From Methanosarcinaceae archaeon (GTDB taxonomy: Archaea; Halobacteriota; Methanosarcinia; Methanosarcinales; Methanosarcinaceae): DNA of 11,312 nucleotides. The notes beneath the pieces were generated by a model. That model saw only the letters and a program-made list of their open reading frames with translations, had not been told where the DNA came from and did no database searches. The stretch spans positions 1 to 11,312 of the forward strand of contig JAUVET010000021.1 of NCBI GenBank assembly GCA_030594665.1, read 5' to 3'. Both the position numbers and the translations under genes were made by a program. This document shows positions 6,064 to 11,312 of this stretch, in pieces; the stretch's first letter is position 1, and each line of letters opens with the position of its first letter.

Positions 6064-6128
6064 TATATAAGGAGATTTGTGCATAAAGGTTTATAATGTA
6101 ACTTTAATACAATAGATGTTAAGGAGAT
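6064..6128 (+). promoter_or_regulatory. Putative promoter, operator and ribosome binding site of the Panacea/RelE module
   Basis: TATATAA at 6064-6070 is a TATA candidate, with a start predicted near 6092; a second, TTTATAAT, lies at 6090-6097. An imperfect inverted repeat TAAAGGTT / AACTTTA (6084-6091 / 6100-6106) surrounds the second box and would be a suitable autoregulatory operator. AAGGAGAT at 6121-6128 is a strong Shine-Dalgarno 7 bases before the ATG. A near-duplicate (AAGGAGAT at 6069-6076) occurs upstream without a start codon. Confidence 0.45.
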
Positions 6129-6135
6129 AAATACA

Positions 6136-6675
6136 ATGGTTGATGATAAGTCGGATGTAAATGAAGAAAATAACTCATTCAATGAAGAAAAATTCAAGCA
6201 AATTGTCCACTACATTATCCATAGAACCGGGTCGTTTGAAAATGTTGGAAAAACTGTATTGTTCAAGATATTATATTTCACAGATTTTAATTTTTACGAG
6301 ATTTTTGAACAAAAATTGACAGGGGAGTCATATCGAAAAATTGCACATGGTCCTGCACCGATACATTTTGATTCAACAATAAAAAAATTAAAGGACGCAA
6401 AATCAATAAGTGAAATGAATAAGCCATACAGAGGCTATAATCAAAAAAAGTATATTTCACTTATCGAACCAGATATATCATTGATATCCGGAAGTGAACT
6501 GGATTTTATAAATAAATATTTGTCAATTTACGCAAATTACAATGCTACACAAATAAGTGAGCATTCGCATCAAGATATTCCCTACGCTGCGAGCGAGGAT
6601 TCACAAATAATAGATTATGAGCTTGTGTTTTATAGGGATCCTCTCTTTTCAGTAAGGGAATACGATGAAGACTAA
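6136..6675 (+). CDS. Panacea-domain (SocA-like, DUF4065) antitoxin
   Basis: Panacea-domain proteins neutralise a wide variety of unrelated toxins encoded next to them. The 179-residue product shows the family landmarks: a first helix FKQIVHYII (20-28), KILYFTDFNFY (44-54), LTGESYRKIAHGPAP (61-75, the conserved G-x2-Y-x-K-x2-HGP-x-P), and ISEHSHQDIPY (140-150, the late SEHSHxDxPW-like motif). The first 15 residues are acidic and polar and may be flexible. The last codons overlap the start of the toxin gene by 11 bases, so translation is coupled and the antitoxin comes first, the usual order. A strong Shine-Dalgarno supports the start. Both genes are more AT-rich than SepCysS or htpX, which suggests horizontal acquisition. 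Family assignment is firm; the antitoxin role rests on its partner. Confidence 0.88.
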   Translation: MVDDKSDVNEENNSFNEEKFKQIVHYIIHRTGSFENVGKTVLFKILYFTDFNFYEIFEQKLTGESYRKIAHGPAPIHFDSTIKKLKDAKSISEMNKPYRGYNQKKYISLIEPDISLISGSELDFINKYLSIYANYNATQISEHSHQDIPYAASEDSQIIDYELVFYRDPLFSVREYDED

Positions 6676-7027
6676 AACCGAATCTTTGCCTGAATTTGCA
6701 AAAGATTTGAAAAAACTTGGTAAAAAATATAGAAATATATTACTCGATTTTGATATATTTGAAAAAGCATTGTTTTCAAAATTGCCGGAACATTTGCCGG
6801 GAACTGAACGAATATCAAATCTTGGTAATAGTGTGTCAGTTCCAATATACAAAGTTAAAAAGTTCAGGTGCAGGGACTTAAAAGGTTGCGGAGTAAAAAG
6901 TGGGATTCGTATAATTTATGCATATTTACAAAACGAGAACAAGATCGTTTATCTGGAAATATATCACAAAAACAAAAAAAGCAACCATGATTCAGATCGA
7001 ATCAGGTTACATTTTGTAAATCAATGA
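6665..7027 (+). CDS. RelE/ParE-superfamily toxin
   Basis: The product is 120 residues and basic, the size expected for a RelE-type toxin. Its N-terminal helical hairpin contains FAKDLKKLGKKYRNILLDFDIFEKAL (11-36). A central SVPIYKVKKFRCRDLKGCGVKSGIRIIYAYL (57-88) supplies beta strands and basic residues, and a further strand, KIVYLEIYHKN (93-103), precedes the C-terminal RIRLHF (112-117). RelE toxins cleave mRNA on the ribosome while ParE relatives poison gyrase; sequence alone does not decide which applies here, though the K/R/Y-rich strands and IYHK near the end fit the RelE side. The ATG overlaps the antitoxin stop (ATGAAGACTAA), so the two are translationally coupled. A hairpin and U-run at the end of the gene would terminate the pair. 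Confidence 0.82.
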   Translation: MKTKTESLPEFAKDLKKLGKKYRNILLDFDIFEKALFSKLPEHLPGTERISNLGNSVSVPIYKVKKFRCRDLKGCGVKSGIRIIYAYLQNENKIVYLEIYHKNKKSNHDSDRIRLHFVNQ

Positions 7028-7034
7028 TTTTTTT
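7007..7034 (+). terminator. Terminator at the end of the toxin gene
   Basis: A short hairpin TTACA-TTT-TGTAA (7007-7019) lies in the last codons of the toxin gene, and seven T (7028-7034) follow its TGA directly. The run would stop transcription before it enters the convergent SepCysS gene, whose stop is only 22 bases away. Confidence 0.5.
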
Positions 7035-7049
7035 GAATCGGACCAAAAC

Positions 7050-8267
<1,218 letters not shown>

Positions 8268-8406
8268 TTATAGCCATAATCTGAGCATTAAAGTAAAAGC
8301 AAACAAATACACAATCCTTTAACTGTATTTGTATAAAATTTGAAATTCAAACGTTGGGAAATAAACTCATCCGCATGTCACAAAACACAATTAAACATAC
8401 ACCAGT

Positions 8407-8434
8407 GGATGGCAGGCTTGTTTTACTGCCACCC
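8407..8434 (-). terminator. Hairpin downstream of the KaiC-like operon
   Basis: In minus-strand RNA, GGGUGGCAG pairs with CUGCCAUCC over 9 bp (one G-U), with a 10-base loop. It lies about 65 bases after the last stop of the operon. The sequence after it is only moderately U-rich, so it could be a terminator or an mRNA 3'-end stabiliser. The rest of the spacer 8205-8497 shows nothing else I can support. Confidence 0.4.
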
Positions 8435-8497
8435 CAAATACAAATTATGGTGCATATATCGAGAACCCTTGTGTATAATTCCAATTACAGATGAGCT

Positions 8498-8893
8498 TTA
8501 CACATCCATATTCTCGCTTTCGCTTTCTGCATGATTATTTATGTCCATGTTTAAGATCGAATCGTTTATGACGATGAGATTTTTATTCATTATCTCAAGA
8601 TTTAAGTTCAGGTAATGTAGTTCAACACTGTGTTCAGTGTACATTTTACCAAGAAGATATTGAATATCAGCCAAAAGTTTGGATTGCAAATTTATGATTG
8701 ATATCAAAGGCTTGACCGTAGAATTTGTAACACCATATTTAGTATTAAGCAGCATAGCAGCATAATCGTCAATGGTTTGAGTAATTTTTTGCAGTTCCTT
8801 GACCACTAACTTATATTTTGCATCTGTTTCTGCAAGCAATTTGCGTCGATCATCAGGCGATAAACCTTCCAGTTGACAAATTTCAGTTTCCAT
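8498..8893 (-). CDS. Small helical/coiled-coil protein of the KaiC-like operon
   Basis: I do not recognise the family. The 131-residue product has no Cys/His metal site and no membrane segment. It starts with a short acidic stretch, METEICQLEGLSPDDRRKLLAE, and then appears almost wholly helical: about 18-50 (TDAKYKLVVKELQKITQTIDDYAAML), 58-86 (TVKPLISIINLQSKLLADIQYLLGKMY) and 87-118 (heptad-like L/I/M spacing through LHYLNLNLEIMNKNLIVINDSIL). The tail, DINNHAESESENMDV, is acidic and disordered. This is the profile of a helical-bundle adaptor that oligomerises or bridges two partners. It is the third gene of the operon, 12 bases after the membrane-anchored gene, with a CGGGG run before the ATG at suitable spacing. 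A role as connector between the ATPase pair and another protein is inference. Confidence 0.75.
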   Translation of the reverse strand: METEICQLEGLSPDDRRKLLAETDAKYKLVVKELQKITQTIDDYAAMLLNTKYGVTNSTVKPLISIINLQSKLLADIQYLLGKMYTEHSVELHYLNLNLEIMNKNLIVINDSILNMDINNHAESESENMDV

Positions 8894-8905
8894 CGTATGC
8901 CCCGA

Positions 8906-9628
8906 TCATATAAGTAAGAATATTAATATTCCCATCATGGAAATACACATCGTCATTGTAATGATAAGCAATATGAACAGGATTGGTGCATTAAGAGTAA
9001 TGACATCATTCCATGATGTGTTTTTAAATTCATCCCATGAATTTGGAGGCTGTGTTATTTGAGCACTTTCCTGTAAGTAGTAGACATAGTCCATTGTAGT
9101 ATGTATTGAAACTTCTACTTCATGACTACAACCCCCTGAAATACCAAGATACAGTATGAAATCCTTATCGTTTAAGACCAGATTATTAAGGTTCCTGATG
9201 AAACGTAAAATCCGTTCTATCATATCATAAGACTGCAAAGCATTCAGATTATCAAAAATAACTAGATTATTTCCCTCTTTTTCCTTTAGTTGATCTATGG
9301 AACGTAAAAGGCAATTATACTCTGTTGGGGACGAACAATACAAAGTGTTCTCATGTTTTTGTTCAAGCCCGAACATATTGCTCAGAATATCGATGTAATG
9401 TATTTTACTGACAGTTTCAGCCGACGCACCGCAATCTAAAAGATGTGGTATAATATCTTTTGGTACTTTATTGTAGCAGATCCAGATGACACGATCAATT
9501 TTAGAATTCGATATTGCTTTGACTGCAACATTGTAGAGTTCATCATCAGTATTGGTAACGGGTGCAGTAACTACAAATGTACTACCTTGAACAAGATAAT
9601 TTTCAAAATCAGGAATATCATTCAACAT
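8906..9628 (-). CDS. Degenerate KaiC/RecA-like protein with C-terminal membrane anchor
   Basis: The 240-residue product looks like a KaiC-type RecA fold that has lost ATP binding. Where Walker A should be there is TAPVTNTDDELYN (21-33), with no GxxGxGK[ST]. The following strands remain: RVIWICYNKVPKDIIPHLLDCGA (46-68), KIHYIDILSNMFG (75-87) and NLVIFDNLNAL (121-131, a Walker B-like strand with Asp126). A strongly hydrophobic stretch (about 213-240) runs to the last residue, so the protein is tail-anchored with its domain in the cytoplasm. I chose the ATG at 9628 over an in-frame ATG at 9679, because the latter would overlap the ATPase gene by 44 bases, while 9628 lies 7 bases after its TAG and has a GGGG ribosome binding site. 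It is probably the membrane tether of the neighbouring ATPase. The assignment to the KaiC fold is by pattern only and should be read as likely. Confidence 0.75.
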   Translation of the reverse strand: MLNDIPDFENYLVQGSTFVVTAPVTNTDDELYNVAVKAISNSKIDRVIWICYNKVPKDIIPHLLDCGASAETVSKIHYIDILSNMFGLEQKHENTLYCSSPTEYNCLLRSIDQLKEKEGNNLVIFDNLNALQSYDMIERILRFIRNLNNLVLNDKDFILYLGISGGCSHEVEVSIHTTMDYVYYLQESAQITQPPNSWDEFKNTSWNDVITLNAPILFILLIITMTMCISMMGILIFLLI

Positions 9629-9635
9629 ATTACCC

Positions 9636-10349
9636 CTATAACATAACGTGATACTTACTATATACTTCGATCCCGGCATCAGTGATATCGTATTGTCTTA
9701 TTTCCCTGGAATGTTTTGTCCATCTCATTTTGACAATCTGTATAATATGGATCAATTCTGATAGATTGTTTGATTGGACTCTTCGCAGGGAAATAACACC
9801 ATCAGCAACAAATTCGACGATCCCAAATGTGCTATTGTCTGAATTTACATCTAATTCGGCTGTTATTAATGCACTCGCTTTTTTTGATTTGATTATTTGG
9901 AACAAATTCAGCACCTTGCTTCTGTGTTCAACGTCACTATGGTGAAGCATGAGAAACTCAGTTATTGAGTCAAGTATTACCACATCAGCTGTTTGTGAAT
10001 ATATGAATCCAGGCAGTTCATCCAGATATCTGGATGTGGGTGAAACACCCGAACCTGAATACACCATAGACGTTAATTCAAATGTTTTTATTATCAGTGT
10101 CTGATTCTCTATATACGGAGAAAGATCCCAACCAAACTTCAATGAATTGGTAACCAATTCTTCCAGATTATGTGCTATACTAATATATAGACATTTTTTC
10201 CCCTGCAATAAGTTGGCATATAAGAACTGAAGCGACATAATAGTTTTTCCACTACCAGCCGGACCAATTACAGATATGATCGAACCCTCTGGTATCTCGC
10301 TGAGTACCATTTCATCAAGTCCGGTTATTCCAGTAGTAGTCGTCCCCAT
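9636..10349 (-). CDS. Single-domain KaiC-like (RecA-superfamily) ATPase
   Basis: The 237-residue product is one KaiC/RAD55-type domain. It begins with TTTGITGLDEMVLSEIPEGSIISVIGPAGSGKT, with Walker A GPAGSGKT at 29-36. It has the strand CLYISIAHNLEELVTNSLKFGWDL (53-76), Walker B VVILDS (123-128, Asp127), and the KaiC-type end FVADGVISLRR (180-190) and IVKMRWTKHSREIRQYDIT (205-223). Normal KaiC has two catalytic Glu after the CLYIS strand; here the aligned positions read Ala59-His60. Nucleotide binding should be intact but hydrolysis may be slow or altered, so a switch is more likely than a motor. Archaeal relatives include ArlH of the archaellum, but no other arl gene is here. It is the first gene of the operon, has GTGAG before its ATG and ends in TAG, followed two codons later by TAA. 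It is not evidence for a circadian clock. Confidence 0.88.
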   Translation of the reverse strand: MGTTTTGITGLDEMVLSEIPEGSIISVIGPAGSGKTIMSLQFLYANLLQGKKCLYISIAHNLEELVTNSLKFGWDLSPYIENQTLIIKTFELTSMVYSGSGVSPTSRYLDELPGFIYSQTADVVILDSITEFLMLHHSDVEHRSKVLNLFQIIKSKKASALITAELDVNSDNSTFGIVEFVADGVISLRRVQSNNLSELIHIIQIVKMRWTKHSREIRQYDITDAGIEVYSKYHVML

Positions 10350-10404
10350 AAACTCACTGCCCTTTTAGTTCAAATGACATATTGATCATACAAATAAAAG
10401 TAAA

Positions 10405-10420
10405 GATATATCAATTGATA
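10405..10420 (-). promoter_or_regulatory. Putative promoter of the KaiC-like operon with palindrome
   Basis: GATATATC (10405-10412) is a TATA candidate with a predicted start near 10383, a leader of about 34 bases. It overlaps the perfect 12-bp palindrome TATCAATTGATA (10409-10420), which would cover the BRE. A half-similar ATATCAATTG recurs at 10489-10498, about 80 bases upstream, so two sites for one regulator are conceivable. Confidence 0.35.
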
Positions 10421-10635
10421 GACATTATTTGATAGAAGATATTTTGTAAATGGTCCATACTTCAAGTTATAATTATTACACTATTGAAATATCAATTGTT
10501 TGTGATAGAATATATATTTTATCCACATTCATAAAATATGGAATAAATTTCATATTTGTATAGCTGCGTAAATGAGTTTGTTCTATCTAATACTAAAAAA
10601 TAATACAACCGTTGCAGGCAGCGTATTCCACTGAT

Positions 10636-10667
10636 GCGACCAGTAGAAACGTTTTCGCGGCAAATCC
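10636..10667 (+). repeat. REP-like repeat, degenerate copy 4
   Basis: It starts with GCGACC and ends with CGCGGCAAATCC, at almost the same spacing as the copy at 5697 (32 versus 31 bases), but the central stem is not conserved. This looks like a decayed member of the same family. Confidence 0.35.
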
Positions 10668-10706
10668 AATTTGTGAAAATATGCACACACAATCAATCTG
10701 AACATT

Positions 10707-10769
10707 ATCGTTGATTTTTCTCGAAGTCATCTATCGTTGATTTCTCTCGAAGTCATCTATCTATGATTT
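10707..10769. repeat. 26-bp tandem direct repeat, about 2.4 units
   Basis: Two complete units, 10707-10732 and 10733-10758, differ at one base; each has the core TCTCGAAGTCATCTAT. A third, partial unit follows at 10759-10769 (ATCTATGATTT). There is no spacer between units. It lies downstream of the cytochrome gene and about 360 bases upstream of the KaiC-like operon. Confidence 0.75.
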
Positions 10770-10780
10770 GTTACAAATTG

Positions 10781-10825
10781 AAAAAATAAAAATTGAACAG
10801 TGTTTAGAATAGTTCTAAAAACTGT
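10781..10825 (-). terminator. Intrinsic-type terminator of the cytochrome gene
   Basis: Arms 10797-10809 and 10813-10825 pair over 13 positions with one mismatch (left arm ACAGTGTTTAGAA) around a 3-base loop. On the minus strand the hairpin is followed by a U-rich stretch, including runs of five and six U (10788-10792, 10781-10786). It lies 40 bases after the cytochrome stop codon. Confidence 0.65.
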
Positions 10826-10864
10826 GTTGAATATTTAAAAATAGAAAATAAAAGAAAGTAAAAC

Positions 10865-11312
10865 TTACTTTCTTCTACTTACAATATAAAGAGCTGCAAT
10901 TGCTCCGATTGCAGAAACCATTCCAAATCCGGGCGTAGATGGTTCGTCCTCTTCCGGTTCAACCGGTGCTGGCTCGTCCGGGACTTCCGGTTCTGTTGTT
11001 GTTGGTTCTGGTTCTGTAGTCGCAGGCACATCAGCAGGTTTTGAACCGGCGAAGTATGAATTCGGGTGACATGCACTACATTTCATCTGATCTTTTGACT
11101 TCACACCAACAATTCCATATGAGTGAAGATCATCAACCTGATGACATCTTGCACACGCCGGAACAATGATTATCTCATTATCCATGTGACATGCCACACA
11201 TGTTACATCCGGAATGTGGATGTTGTGCGGTACCTGGGATGCAGAAACATCACCTTCTCCAGGTCTGTGACAATTGTAACATGCCTGCTCGTATGTCTCA
11301 TTTCCGTGGACA
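10865..11312 (-). CDS. Surface-anchored multiheme cytochrome c, C-terminal part
   Basis: The minus-strand frame is open from the window edge to the TAA at 10865 (148 residues seen), so the start lies beyond 11312. Four CxxCH haem c motifs are visible: CYNCH, CVACH, CARCH and CSACH, with extra His between them as possible axial ligands. The haem part is followed by a Thr/Glu/Pro-rich spacer of about 35 residues. The C-terminus has PSTPGFG, a hydrophobic segment (MVSAIGAIAALYIV) and SRRK, the layout of the PGF-CTERM signal that archaeosortase A processes for lipid anchoring at the cell surface. The protein should face outside, next to the S-layer, and may carry electrons between the membrane and extracellular partners. 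An internal GTG at 11197 is not a real start because haem motifs continue upstream of it. Its terminator lies just downstream. Confidence 0.92.
   Translation of the reverse strand, partial: VHGNETYEQACYNCHRPGEGDVSASQVPHNIHIPDVTCVACHMDNEIIIVPACARCHQVDDLHSYGIVGVKSKDQMKCSACHPNSYFAGSKPADVPATTEPEPTTTEPEVPDEPAPVEPEEDEPSTPGFGMVSAIGAIAALYIVSRRK

Larger units (their letters stand above)
10350..10864. other. Gene-free 515-bp AT-rich region
   Basis: No credible coding frame is present on either strand. The region holds the promoter of the KaiC-like operon (right after 10349), a GC-richer island with a REP-like copy (about 10609-10667), a 26-bp tandem repeat (10707-10769) and the terminator of the cytochrome gene (10781-10825). 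ATATCAATTG occurs twice (10408-10417 and 10489-10498). The GC-rich island within very AT-rich DNA could be part of a small RNA, but I see no recognisable RNA fold. Confidence 0.6.

Noticed and set aside
5759..6064. Minus-strand frame of about 100 codons
   Set aside because: It runs through the tRNA-Gly gene in the same direction and through a repeat; not protein-like.
8340..8534. Plus-strand frame of 64 codons
   Set aside because: No Shine-Dalgarno, overlaps the end of the coiled-coil gene, and contains the hairpin downstream of the operon.
9629..9679. Earlier ATG (9679) for the tail-anchored KaiC-like protein
   Set aside because: It would overlap the ATPase gene by 44 bases without a ribosome binding site; the ATG at 9628 has a G-run and follows the TAG closely.
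9636..10349. Circadian clock kaiC gene
   Set aside because: Single domain, no KaiA/KaiB genes, catalytic Glu pair absent; archaeal KaiC-like ATPases are mostly not clock proteins.
10609..10667. GC-rich island as a small RNA gene
   Set aside because: No convincing hairpin, C/D-box pair or promoter could be found by eye; part of it is explained as a decayed REP-like copy.
10707..10769. Possible CRISPR array
   Set aside because: The units abut without spacers, number only about 2.4, and no cas gene is nearby.
10865..11197. Complete cytochrome gene starting at the GTG at 11197
   Set aside because: The frame is open upstream to the window edge and contains another CxxCH plus the first Cys of the motif that this GTG would split.

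Overview
The window comes from a methanogenic or methanogen-related archaeon, most likely of the Methanosarcinales. The evidence is a Sep-tRNA:Cys-tRNA synthase (the tRNA-dependent cysteine route), an archaeal-type ThyA, a tRNA-Gly gene without an encoded CCA, TATA-type promoters, KaiC/RAD55-like ATPases, and a multiheme cytochrome c ending in a PGF-CTERM-like surface-anchoring signal. No mobile-element gene is present. Four copies of a small REP-like hairpin repeat and two other dispersed intergenic repeats occupy the spacers.

Layout. 1-1744 (minus): thyA and aroA in a tight operon, aroA cut off by the window edge. 1745-2079: AT-rich divergent promoter region with a perfect inverted repeat at the predicted thyA start site. 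2080-2965 (plus): a small Cys-rich two-helix membrane protein and a DUF488 protein. 2966-3329: repeat-rich spacer with a REPIN-like pair and a palindromic repeat that probably terminates htpX. 3330-4785 (minus): the membrane protease HtpX and, upstream, a TrmB-like wHTH regulator; an 18-bp operator-like inverted repeat abuts the htpX TATA box. 4928-5611 (plus): a stand-alone protein carrying the ArcS (archaeosine synthase) catalytic signature, probably read from a leaderless mRNA with a GTG start. 5833-5903 (minus): tRNA-Gly(CCC). 6136-7027 (plus): an AT-rich two-gene module of a Panacea-domain antitoxin and a RelE/ParE-type toxin. 7050-8204 (minus): SepCysS. 8498-10349 (minus): a three-gene operon with a KaiC-like ATPase, a degenerate KaiC-like protein with a C-terminal membrane anchor, and a small coiled-coil protein. 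10350-10864: a 515-bp gene-free region with a 26-bp tandem repeat, a REP-like copy and a terminator. 10865-11312 (minus): the C-terminal part of a surface-anchored multiheme cytochrome c.

The housekeeping functions are dTMP synthesis, the shikimate pathway, Cys-tRNA formation, tRNA-Gly and membrane protein quality control. The accessory part is the Panacea/RelE pair, the ArcS-core protein and the KaiC-like operon. The KaiC-like operon is the best candidate for a poorly described system: an ATPase lacking the usual catalytic Glu pair, made together with a Walker-less, tail-anchored partner and a helical protein, which suggests a membrane-tethered nucleotide-dependent switch. All functional statements rest on reading motifs by eye; no database search was run.
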